Below, piece after piece: positions 34,750 through 45,276 of a stretch of DNA of 64,000 bases. How positions within the stretch are numbered: position 1 is the stretch's first letter; the number at the start of each line of letters is the position of its first letter. The stretch comes from Coptis chinensis. Lineage: Eukaryota > Streptophyta > Magnoliopsida > Ranunculales > Ranunculaceae. The stretch covers positions 13,497,001 through 13,561,000 of the forward strand of contig CM027378.1 of NCBI GenBank assembly GCA_015680905.1. The letters are read 5' to 3'. The notes below the pieces were generated by a model, which was not told where the DNA came from, searched no databases, and saw only the letters and a program-made list of their open reading frames with translations. The position numbers and the translations under genes were made by a program.

Positions 34750-36140
34750 TGATAAGAGCCCAAAATTGTAGTTTAAACCATTTAATAGTATTTATATTTA
34801 GCTAATTATGTTATTAATAATATAGATTTATCACTAATTACGTGCTTTTGAGTATTTCAGGCTAAAAGGAGCTAAAGTGATTTTCAGAGAAGTTTCATAA
34901 ATAAAACCCAAGTTTAATGGAGAAAAGTTCCTTAAAAAGCCCAAGTCAACACTGTTAAGTGAAAGTCAAACCGGATTAGAGAGCTGAAGAAAAGTCAACA
35001 GAACTTTAAAAGGCCATATCTTTGGACGCATGCCTTGTATTTGGGCTCATTTTATATCAAAATGATCGTCTCAGAAAGCCCTTTTCAATGGTCTAGGCCT
35101 TAACTCGATCAGAATAGTATAAGTCTGTGAAAACGCACACTACAGTAGCACGACCAGAATTAGAAGTCTTAGATTCAACCAATTAGGTTATGGACTTGAT
35201 TTATAGGTCCATAACCTAACCTAAAAACCCATGCACGATTTTGTATCATTATATAAGACAATAAAACCCCTAAACTCTTTATCTCCCTCCCATTAGTTAA
35301 AATAATTTAACTCTCTCTCTCTCTCTCTCTCCTTTTTTAGTTTAGTATAGTTTAAGTTATAAGGGTTTATAATTGTAGCTTCCATAAAACCTCCATTAAA
35401 ATACCTTCAATTTATTATTATTATTAAATTCAATTGCTTCTCTTTCTATTATGTATTCTTTTCATTTTTTTTGTTCATGATAGTCCCATGAATCAAAGCT
35501 AAACTCCCATTAGAGGGAGTCTGAATGAAGATTTAAGAGGACTTGATTTGTTAGTATAGATTTGTTGTTTAGGATTTTAAGTTTAGGTTTTTCTTGACTT
35601 AGAGATAAGAAAAGTTTAACCTAAACTAGAGAATGGTGAGTTTGCCACGAGAATGGGAACAAGCTTTCTCTCATGCTAATTAGTTTATGACTAGAGGTAG
35701 TATAAAGTAATTAGGGATCATTAAAGGTCTTGTCTTTATATTTTAACCTTGTGTGAGAATATCTAGACTAGGGTTTTCTATACAAATCTATACTAGTATG
35801 TTAAGAAATTAAAAGTGGATTTCAATTTTTCTCTAGCTTTCTCCATATTTGATTCATCTATATTTAATTACTTTAATTAATATTAGTATAAGATCAATTG
35901 ATAATATTATCTCGTAGTATTAAGTTCACATCCATAATTATTGCTCTCACCATTGTTTATTTGTGTTTGATTAATTGGATTCTATTTAGTCTTTATAGAT
36001 TAAGAGTTGAATGATTCCGTACTCTTTATATTACTTCATTATTATTTGAGAGTAGGAATAATTATCTAAGCACTTGTTTAGTTGATTGATTATTTGTGTT
36101 TAGGCATAGATAATTAGTTTATATGAAATTTGTCTTTATC
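34750..36140 (+). repeat. 5' LTR of copy C
   Basis: Starts TGATAAGAGCCC and ends TCTTTATCA. It lacks about 45 bp present in the 3' LTR after the position equal to 42055 and has a CT-repeat near 35311-35333. The LTR pair is similar but carries scattered differences. Confidence 0.9.
35249..35257 (+). promoter_or_regulatory. putative TATA box in the 5' LTR
   Basis: TTATATAAG about 500 bp into the LTR, conserved at 42486-42495 in the 3' LTR and, as a variant, in copies A, B and D. Likely marks the U3-R border. Inferred from conservation only. Confidence 0.5.
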
Positions 36141-36142
36141 AA

Positions 36143-36155
36143 ATGGCGCCGCTGC
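36143..36155 (+). other. primer-binding site of copy C
   Basis: TGGCGCCGCTGCC, two bases after the LTR end; same as copy A. Usually attributed to tRNA-Asp in Athila/Tat-type elements. Confidence 0.8.
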
Positions 36156-37106
36156 CATGTTTAACTCATTCAAGACAAGAATTCAATTGCTTGAATCCAA
36201 GGGGCAATCCCCCATTCTCTACCCACCCATCCTTTTAATTTTTCATTCTTGTTTCTCATATTTTCGTTACTGTTCAAGCTTGAAATTCACTATTTCACTC
36301 TAAGAGTGCACCCGCCCGCCCTTTTGCCTTGCACAAAGCGCACCCGTGCTCCTTTAAGATTGTGGGATCACAGTGAAGAATCTGGTGGTAAAGTTTTGCA
36401 TCACTTAATTTATGGAACAACAGCCGATAAGGAGGGTTTGTAGTACTCCAATTGCTCTGAAATTTTTACAAGAACCCGCATGATATGTTAATAGTCTCCA
36501 GTAAAAGTTTGGCAATTTTTGGCTCTGTTTTGATTGGTTAACCATTCGGTTGTTTGTGTTGTTTTCGAAAACTGTTTCACAAACTTTGCAGGGTAGTAGA
36601 AGGACTTTCATAACTCCGATTAATTTAAAATTTTACAGGCGACTTACTGGACATCTTAGAAAACTACTACAAAAATTTCAAATTTTTTGGAGCGCGTATG
36701 CACCCTCTTAACCTTATCATTTGAGCATGCCCGCCCTCATGTTATTGGAAATTTTTTTGCAAACAGTACCTTGAGCGCGCCCGCGCTCTTGTTTACCCTA
36801 TACTTGAGCGATCCCCCGCCCCTTCTGAAGGAAGCCCGATTTTCACAGGTTAGTCACTGGCTCTCATTTTGTTCATATTTATATATATATATATATATAT
36901 ATTCAGTGTTTCCAACTATTTATATACACTGGGATTGCGTATACAAGACGCTATTCACATGCGTAGCAAAGAGGCATTCAGGTACTCCTTCTTCCACTCC
37001 TCATTTCTTCTATTAGAGGAGTTTTAATTCTAGTATAATCAGGCTTATTTTTTGTAAATGTAATACCACACGCTTATCTAGAATTTCACACACTACACAT
37101 GCATCA
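36156..37106 (+). other. leader of copy C with GC-rich cassettes
   Basis: About 950 bp without supported coding. It holds six GC-rich cassettes (36304-36325, 36336-36354, 36690-36708, 36723-36740, 36773-36791, 36806-36826) resembling GAGCGCGCCCGCGCTCTTG, and a TA run near 36882-36901. The open frame at 36687-37016 reads through these repeats and is probably not a gene. Confidence 0.6.
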
Positions 37107-37691
37107 ATGGCTAAAGAACCAGAGATTCCTCTCTCTAATTTTTATAAAGCACTAAACGATGGCCCTAAGTCATGCATCATTCTTGCAGACCTAGTAAGGG
37201 ATTTTCAAATTCACCCGAATATATTTAACTTGTTACCATTTTTCCATGGTTTAGACCACGAGAAGCCTTATAAACATATGCATAGGATAGAACAAGTTCT
37301 CACTACATTCCACCATCCTAGCGTAAGTCCGGATCAAGTTAATCTTAAGGTGTTTCCATTCACCCTAGCAGACAAGGCAGCGTCTTGGTTAACTGCCCAA
37401 ATGCCAAACTCTGTAGACTCATGGGCTAATCTAGTTCAATTGTTCATGGAATAGTTTTACCCACCACTGAAGACAGATGAAATGCTTCAAAAGATTCATT
37501 TCTTCCACCAGAATCCTCATGAATCCTTTTCAGAGGCCTGGAATCATTTCACTGATCTTCTCATTGAATGCCCGCATCATAATCTTGCGAAAGACACGTT
37601 TGTTCGTGCCTTTTTCAAAGGGCATTTACATCGTCATAAGGAGGTTCTAGATATCATGACTAGGGTAGTTTTCTTAGTAAAGGAGCCTTAG
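37107..37691 (+). pseudogene. gag of copy C
   Basis: Capsid-type gag domain (retrotransposon gag family). Starts MAKEPEIPLSNFYKAL and contains HMHRIEQVLTTFHHP, FPFTLADKAASWLT, then LQKIHFFHQNPHESFSEAW. A single in-frame TAG at 37452-37454 stands where copy A has a Gln codon (ME-Q-F), so the gag was open until recently. After 37691 a frameshift occurs. The zinc-knuckle region near 37885-37940 is degenerate (CNVYFSLEH), with the second Cys replaced by Tyr, unlike the intact knuckle in copy A. Confidence 0.85.
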
Positions 37692-38036
37692 AGACTTATA
37701 AATTCTCATAAGATCAATCTAAGAGGAACAACAATTGGGGAGGTAACGACTCTTCCCGCTCCACTCTTTCTTATTTTGAGGTTAAACATGATCCCGAGCT
37801 TAAAACTCTTATCGATGCCCTCACTAAAAAGGTAGATGTCCTCTCTGTTCAACAACAACCCACTCCAGTCATGAACATTAACTCTACTCATTGTAATGTC
37901 TATTTTAGTCTTGAGCATTAATTCTGACTTATATTGTCAGCTTGTCTATGCACAACCACCACCATAACCATCACACTTCAACCAGTTAACTCAACATCAA
38001 GGACAAGGAAACTTAGGTGACCAGCATAGAGGTTTA

Positions 38037-38975
38037 GTGCCCATGACCCAAAACTGTCAATATCAAGACATGAAAGCTAAACAAGCCTTAATTCCAATTC
38101 AACCATCTACAGACAAAGTAGTAGTGACCTTGTTGGAAAAACAAAATCAAATTATGCAACAAAACTCCAACTTAATAAAAGATCAGCATGATCAAAACTC
38201 TAAAATGATGCAACAAACAATGCAAATGATGCAGTCTTTGTGCCAAAATGTTGTTGACATGTCTCCTAACCAAAATAATAACCAAACAGGTGTGCTTCCA
38301 GGTCAAGCAGTGCCTAATCCTAAGTCAACAAACACCACTTTCGAAATAAACAATAATCAGTGTAATGGTAATATAACCCCAGGGGACCTATAGACAATCA
38401 CTACCTTTCGTTCAGGTAGAGTAGTTGATAACAAAGTGACTATTCTTATAGATCGCCCGCAAACAAAAGTTGAAAATGAAACCATACCGAATACTGCCAT
38501 AGAAACTGAAGACCCTACAACTGTAGAAGTTTCAGTCCAACCACAACCAAAAGGCACAAACTTACCGAATACCACCATAGAAATTGAAGATCCTACACCT
38601 GTAGAGGTTCCAATATGGACACCTAGATGGAAAACGGCTAAAGATAAAGCAAAGACTAATAATATTTTTGACCCTTATGCTAAATATAGAGATAAACCAC
38701 CGTATCTCCTAAGACTAGTTGTGTCTAAAAAGGATGAGAATTTTGATGAGATTAGGGAAGTGTTTAAAAATCTAACTATCAATCTACCTTTTCTAGATGC
38801 TATAAAAAGTCTACTTGGACAAGCTAAGTTTCTAAAAGAGTTGTGCACCAAGAAGAGGAAAACCAACATACCCAATAAAGCCTTCTTAACTGAACAATAT
38901 CCCTCTTTATCTGAACATAACGAAATTATTAAGTACAAGGACCCTAGTCAGTCCCCTATCAGAAATGCACCTTAG
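38037..38975 (+). pseudogene. gag C-terminal / spacer region of copy C
   Basis: Two open stretches (38037-38393 and 38436-38975), in different frames. The first is Gln/Met/Asn-rich and probably coiled-coil (QNSNLIKDQHDQNSKMMQQT). The second has an imperfect internal repeat (NTAIETEDPTTVEVSVQ and NTTIEIEDPTPVEVPIW) and then LPFLDAIKSLLGQAKFLKEL, a block known just upstream of the protease in Athila-like polyproteins. Role: gag-to-protease spacer. Confidence 0.7.
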
Positions 38976-39829
38976 GGGATTACTTCATAACAACTGCTCT
39001 ATTAGACCTGGGGGCGAGTGTTAACTTACTCCCTTTTTATTTATATAAATAACTAGGTCTAACAAAACTTTAACCAACCAAAATGACTTTGCAGTTAGCC
39101 GATCGTTCTATTAAGTACCCCAAGGGCGTAGTTGAAAATATTCTCGTTAAAGTTCAGAATTTTTACTATCCAAAATTAATTTCTCAAGTATTCTCGACCA
39201 CGAAAGTTGCTCATGATTCCATTCCCATCATCTTAGGGCGTCCTTTCTTGGCAACCGTCAATGCCCAAATCAATTGTCGGGATGGCTCAATGACTCTTTC
39301 TTTTGGAAATCTTTCTATGGAAGTTAACATATTTAGACAAAAGCAGGGACAACTAGGTTTACCTGTAAAAGGAGAAGTGAAGTCCATTAAGAGTTTTGTA
39401 TATCACATTAATGCTTCCAACGATCTTGTCCCCACCCTAGTAGATACCCCTCTTATGGGAAAAAACAAAGATAACAATTTTAACTCCTTGAACATAACTG
39501 AAATAAAGAAAGAATTTTCCACCCTGCCTTCCGACCCTATGAGAGATGGAGTCAATCTTAAAATAGACAAGATAGATGAATTCCTCAAAGATGGAGATGA
39601 ATACCATAATTATGTGGATGCGACCAAGCTAGATGACGAATTCTATGAGTTTCTAAGAGACTGTGATGATCCACCCTCTGAAACACTACCTAGAGCACCA
39701 CCCGACCACCATTCACCTGATCTAATCCCTCATAGAATCCAACCATTTTTTCCATTCCATCATTCTAAAACTTATCCACATCCCATATATTTTCCAAAAC
39801 CATCCATTTTCTCACGCTCATTCACTTGA
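38976..39829 (+). pseudogene. retropepsin-like protease and acidic tail of copy C
   Basis: Aspartic protease that would process gag. ALLDLGASVNLLP (about 38996-39034) holds the active-site Asp in the DLGAS form seen in Athila-type plant elements. After two stops (near 39048 and 39071) the open frame 39083-39829 continues LQLADRSIKYPKGVVENILV and IPIILGRPFLATVNAQI, the flap and the ILGRPFL block. Past about 39340 comes an acidic tail with ATKLDDEFYEFL, shared with copy B. No RT follows: no LPFGL or YxDD motif occurs before the 3' LTR. Confidence 0.82.
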
Positions 39830-41932
39830 CCACCCTTTCGTAGGAGAAAAAAAAAGAAACTATATGCTCGATTAGGTTCTAGATTCATCAGAATTCACTC
39901 TCATTCCACTAAGCCACATCATAGGAAATCTTGGTGCGTGATTCTGTTTGATAGTGCATTCCGTGTTATCTATTTATGGAAAGATCCATAATTATTTAGA
40001 TTATTGATATATGGTAAACTGCATGCTAATACATATATATCACATGAAGTCTAGGGAATCTGACTTAAAAAGACCTATATAATTTTTTGTAACATATCAC
40101 CTTTCTGGAGTATAGGCCACAAAATTTTTCAAACTTAAAAAGAGTTTCAAATTTTGTTTGGGGTGGCGTATTTTGGTATTTCATTTCAAATATTTTTGCC
40201 ACCCTTTGCCTGTCATGTTTACTCCAGTAGAATTTGTGTTAGTTAGTATGTAACAGTTTAATTGTGCTTCATGTTATCATATCATCTTTATAATATTTCT
40301 ATTACAGGTACTACAAATTTTTGCCATGTTTTTATGGTAAATTCTTTCCTTATCTCTTTACACTTTGAGGACAAAGCTTTCGATTGTTTAGGGGTGGGAT
40401 AAAAACATTTGCAAAAATTAGGCACTTTTAGGATGTAAATTATGCACTTTTCTTTATAAAGTATTAAAATTCATAAATATTGATTATACTAGGCACTTAG
40501 TGATAATGGTATTATTCCCTTCTCCATGATGATATTAGTCTAGAAATCTCACGTAGTACTTGAATTAGGATTTAATTTTTGAAACTTAGATTAATATGTA
40601 GGTAATAGTCATTGCATCTTTTCATGAACATCTTGCATGAGCATATTTGATTGTACTTGGCAGTATTTTTCTGAGACCTAGGTTAGAGTACTTAATACAT
40701 ATCCTGTGAGCATTTAGCCTAAAACCCTCATAAAAGTGAAATATCTGAGTGATTACATAAGAGAGAAGTAAATTCCTAGTAGAGAAATCACACATCTATT
40801 TGCTTAATAACCACACCATATCCTAAGCGAGAATTTAGGCCCTCTTTGGATCGATATAGTTAGAAATTCACACCTATATAAAATTTATTATTCGCTAGTC
40901 GCCCCACTGAGCCTTTCATTAGCCTTTTCACAAACCACAAATCCTTTACCCAATAAAACAAAATAAAAAATAAAATCATCCTACCTATCTGGATAAGTCT
41001 AAGAAATAAGATGAGTGAAGAAAAGAGAAGAGAAAAACCTGTGTAAACAAATATTAATTAGTTGCTTTAGAAAAGAAAATGAAAAAAAGTTTTCATCCAA
41101 AGAAAAGAAAAGAAAATTAAAATAGAAATAAAATAAAAAACTCCAAAAATAGAATAAAAGTAGTAAAAAAACCAAAATAAAAAGGCAAATAATGGAAACA
41201 AAGTGTAGAAGCAAAAGAACAAGATTTTCTCTAGTTACATAATATGAAGACCTTATTTTCTCAGACTTGTCTTTTTGAATATCCATTTTCTTCCTTCTTT
41301 AACCAACACCTACGCCCCGTATCACCTAATAAAAACATCTAACTCAATTAGGAATAGGTTGGTGTGATAGTAAATGGTAGATGTGTTTGATCGACCTTGG
41401 CTTCCTTAGATTGTCATTAACATTGTGAGGAAACGTGTGCCCATTGCACACTGGAGTTAGCAAATTTGAGTGGAAAAATTAGAGTGTTATGTGTTTTGAC
41501 ACATTCCTTGTGATAACCTACTTAGGTACGCTACCTAAAAGTTTCATAAACGGACCGGCCATTGCATTACATATAATAGTTCATTGTATAGTTGTTTATC
41601 TTAAGATGATTTGACTATTATGCATGTATTAGTTTAAGTTTTAGAATGATCATCATTGTTTAAATACTAGTGAGATGTATAGATTCTGAGATAAAATTAG
41701 GGAACAATTACTTTTATTTCTTAGTCATTTTAGTATAAATGAAGTTTGTGAGTACCTTCTTTAGAAAACTTTCACGAGGATATAACTCGTCCACTCGGGA
41801 ATTCCTAGTGGTTTAAGTTCTTATTGCATATGGTCAATGCAGTCACACTCAGCAAAACGAGACTAGTTAAAAATATATTTTTGGCTACTTATTTTAATTT
41901 CACATGTTTGTTTGCAGACAAGCCAAATGCTA
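39830..41932 (+). other. non-coding 3' region of copy C
   Basis: About 2.1 kb without coding, colinear with the inverted 8769-10700 of copy B and with D. Contains an A-rich stretch at 41040-41280. The minus-strand open frame 40999-41286 is this A-rich stretch read backwards. Confidence 0.7.
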
Positions 41933-41945
41933 TTTGGGGGTGGTT
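41933..41945 (+). other. polypurine tract of copy C
   Basis: TTTGGGGGTGGTT directly before the 3' LTR, the likely plus-strand primer. The same tract is next to the 3' LTR in B and D. Confidence 0.75.
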
Positions 41946-43369
41946 TGATAAGAGCCCAAAATTGTAGTTTAAACCCTTTAATAGTATTTCTATTTAGCTA
42001 ATTATGTTATTAATAATATAGGTTTATCACTAATTACGTGTTTTTGAGTATTTCAAGCTTCGGAGTTGAATAAATGTCAATTCGTTACTAATTAGGCGCT
42101 AAAAAGAGCTAAAGTGATTGCTAGAGAAGTTCCATGCAGAAAGACCAAGTTTAATGGAGAAAAAGCCCTTAAAAAGCCCAAGTCAACATTGTTAAGTGGA
42201 AGTCAAACCGGATTAGAGAGCTGAAGAAAAGTCAACAGAACTTCAAAAGGCCATATCTTTAGACTTGGGCCTTGTATTTGGGTCCATTTTATATCAAAAT
42301 GACCGGCTCAGAATGCGCTTTCCAATGGTCCTGATTTTGACTCAATCAGAGCAGTATAAGTTGGTGAAAACGCATGCTACAGTAACACAACCAGAATTAG
42401 AAGTCTTGGATTCAACCAATTGGGTTATGCACTTGATTTATGGGTCCATAACCTAACCTAAAAACCCATGCACGATTTTGTATTATTATATAAGAGAATA
42501 AAAACACTAATCTCTCTCTCTCCTCCCATTAGTTAAAATAATTTAACTCTCTCTCTGTCTTTTTTTAGTTTAGTATAGTTTAAGTAATTAGAGTTTATAA
42601 TTGTAGCCTCCATAAAATCTCCATTAAAATACATTCAATTTATTATTATTATTCAATTCAATTGATTCTCTTTCTATTATGTCTTATTTTCATTTTTTTG
42701 TTCATGATAGTCCCATGAATCAAAGCTAAACTTCAATTAGAGGGAGTTTGAATGAAGCTTTGAGAGGACTTGATTTGTTAGTATAGATTTGTTGTTTAGG
42801 ATTTTAAGTTTAGGTTTTTCTTAACTTAGAGATAATAAGAGTTTAACCTAAACTAGATAATAGTGAGTTTGCCATGAGAATGGGAACAAACTTTCTCTCA
42901 TGCTAATTAGTTTATGACTAGAGATAGTATAAAGTAATTAGGGATCATTAAAGGTCTAGTCTTTATATTTTTAACCTTGTGTGAGAATATCTAGACTAGG
43001 GTTTTCTACACAAACCTATGCTAGCATGTTAAGAAATTAAAAGTGGATTTCAATCTCTCTCTAGCTTTCTCTATATTTGATTCATCTATATTTAATTACT
43101 TTAGTTAATGTTAGTATAAGATCAATTGATAGTATTATCTCGTAGTATTAAATTCACATCCATAATTATTGCTCTCATCATTGTTTCTTTGTGTTTGATT
43201 AATTGGATTCTATTTAGTCTTGATAGATTAAGAGTGGAACGATTCTGTACTCTTTATATTACTTCATTATTATTTGAGAGTAGGAATATTGATCTAAGTA
43301 CTTGTTTAGTTGATTGATTATTTGTGTTTAAGCATAGATAGTTAGTTTACATAAAATTTGTCTTTATCA
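41946..43369 (+). repeat. 3' LTR of copy C
   Basis: Starts TGATAAGAGCCC and ends TCTTTATCA; 1424 bp against 1391 bp for the 5' LTR. Confidence 0.9.
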
Positions 43370-44457
43370 GCATACTATGAACTATGTTATGAAATGCAAT
43401 GGCAGGTCCATTTCTGAATTTTTTTGAATAGCGTCCTTAAGTAGGTTCTCATAATTTGTCAAGACAAAATACTCTAATTTTTCCACTCAAGTTAGCTCAC
43501 TTCAGTGTGCAGTGGGTACATATTTCCTCACCTCAATGACCTCCAAAGGAGCTGAGGTCGATTAATCACATCTACCATTTACTATCATACCAAATTAATC
43601 CTAATTGAGCTAGAGGTCTTTATTCGGTGATACGGGGATGAGGTGATGGTTTAAGAAGAAACAGAATGGGTATTCAAATAAACAAGTCTGAGATAATAAG
43701 GTCTTCAATTACATGTAACTAGAAAAAACCTTGTTCTTACTTTGCTTCTACACTTAGTTTCCATTCTTAGCCTTTTTATTTTGGCTTTTTGACTCATTTT
43801 ATTCTATTTTTGGAGTTTTTGTTTTATTTCTATTTTTTTTTTCTTTTCTTTTCTTTTCTATTCTTTGGATAGAAACTTCTTTCATTTTTCTTTTCTGAAG
43901 CAACTAACTAATTTTGGTTTTCCACAAGTCTTTCTCTTTATTCTCTTTACTCATCCTATTCTCAGACTCATTCAAAATGGGTAGGCTTATTTTTATTTTT
44001 ATTGGTTTTAAAAGATGGGTAAAGGATTTGTGTTTGCGAAAAGGCTAAATGAAAGACTCAGAGGGGTGACTAGCGCATAATTACTTATAGGTATGAATTT
44101 TTAGCTATATTGATCCAAAGAGGGCCTAAATTCTTACTTAGGATATGGTATGGTGATCAAGCAAGTGGATGTGTGATTCCTCTACTCAGATTATATGTCT
44201 CATTTGTGTCATCACTCAGATACTCACTTTTATGAGGTTTTTAGGCTAGAATCTCACAGTATATATAAAATTAAGTAGTCTAACCTAGGTCTCAGAAAAA
44301 TACTGCCAAGTACACTCATACATGCTCATGCAAGATGTTAATGAAAAGTTGCAATGACTATTACCTGCTTATTAACCTAAGTTTCTAAGAATTACGCTTA
44401 ATTATATTACTACTTGAGATTTCTAGACTAATATCATCATGGAAAAGGAAATAATAC
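43370..44457 (-). other. GCATA duplication and 3' internal region of copy D (part 2)
   Basis: 43370-43374 is the right GCATA. From 43375 the sequence (CTATGAACTATGTTATGAAA) continues copy D exactly where 34749 left off, matching copy B from about 9131 to 10180. It stops at 44457, where the Tat LTR starts. Confidence 0.78.
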
Positions 44458-45223
44458 TGTTCCGGCCCCCACAAATGTGGCCCAATAAAAGCCCAATTCA
44501 ATATAAAGCCCATGCTCAAAGTCCATGCTACAAAAAAGCCAACGCTCAGAGCCTATCTACAAAAAAGCCCATGCTCAGAGCCTATGCTTAAAGCCTACAT
44601 ACCTACACGTAAAATAAATTACGTACATGTTTTGCGAGTCAAACAACTTCCACAACTTCGTACACAACTTTGTCCACATTCAAGATTCACTTCCATCAAC
44701 TTTATATCGTGTGATAGTTCTCCTGCCAGTTCTCCAACTTCATCCCACGATTAGACAGTTCTCCCGCTAGTTCTCCAACTTTATCCCATGATTAGACACT
44801 TCTCCCGCCATTTCTCCAACTTCATCCCACGATTAGACAATTCTCCCGCCAATTCTCCAACTTCATCCCTCGATTAGACAGTTCTCCAACTTCATTCCAC
44901 GATTGGACAGTTCTCCCACAAGTTCTCCAACTTCATCCCACAATTGGACAGTTCTCTCACCAGTTCTCCAACTTCATCCCACAATTGGAATATTGGAGAA
45001 CGAGGAAGTAACTATCACCAATCCTACCTATAAAATCCAACCTTCATCATTTTTCCAAAACTACGCATCAAGACTTGATCCCAAGCAATACATTTGGGTA
45101 CGTAGGCAACTTCACACTGAAGTCCAGTCTCATCTTTCCCCAACAACCATCTCCTTCACCATCTCAAAAAAAACATTACTTCTGACCCTCAACTGGTGTG
45201 TTTTGACAAATCTTGCTGAAACA
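44458..45223 (+). repeat. 5' LTR of the Tat element
   Basis: Starts TGTTCCGGCCCCC and ends GAAACA just before TATTTGGCGCCGTC. It has seven tandem 41-bp units in its middle. No second copy was found in the window. Confidence 0.75.
44730..45000 (+). repeat. 41-bp tandem repeats inside the Tat LTR
   Basis: Units begin TTCTCCAACTTCATCCCA at 44730, 44771, 44812, 44853, 44882, 44923 and 44964. Spacing is exactly 41 bp except one unit shortened to 29 bp. The open frames across it (44512-44754, 44903-45436) are produced by the repeat. Confidence 0.92.
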
Positions 45224-45227
45224 TATT

Positions 45228-45243
45228 TGGCGCCGTCTGTGCT
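45228..45243 (+). other. primer-binding site of the Tat element
   Basis: TGGCGCCGTCTGTGCT, four bases after the LTR end; TTGGCGCCGTCTGTG is a frequent leader start in Tat-type elements. Confidence 0.7.
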
Positions 45244-45276
45244 CCTACCCACGACCACAAAACAAAAGTTACGTCA

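Larger units (their letters stand above)
34750..43369 (+). mobile_element. complete gag-protease Ty3/gypsy element, copy C
   Basis: Structurally complete 8.6-kb element: LTR (34750-36140), primer site (36143-36155), leader, gag (37107-37691), variable middle, protease (38976-39330), acidic tail, 2.1 kb of non-coding 3' sequence, polypurine tract (41933-41945), LTR (41946-43369) and a perfect GCATA duplication. Reverse transcriptase, RNase H and integrase are absent with no sign of a ragged deletion. This is the architecture described for TR-GAG-type non-autonomous elements. The protease and primer-site type point to an Athila-like partner. Confidence 0.88.
33111..44457 (-). mobile_element. 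gag-only family copy D, interrupted by copy C
   Basis: Minus-oriented relative of A, B and C. Its 3' LTR is 33111-34392, followed by the polypurine tract and 3' internal sequence to 34749. After the nested copy C the same internal sequence resumes at 43375 and continues to 44457, where a different element begins. The pieces are colinear with 8769-10180 of copy B. Its coding half and 5' LTR are missing. Confidence 0.8.

Noticed and set aside
36687-37016. Open frame in the leader of copy C
   Set aside because: It reads through GC-rich cassettes and a TA microsatellite directly before gag, with no family match and no counterpart frame in copy A.
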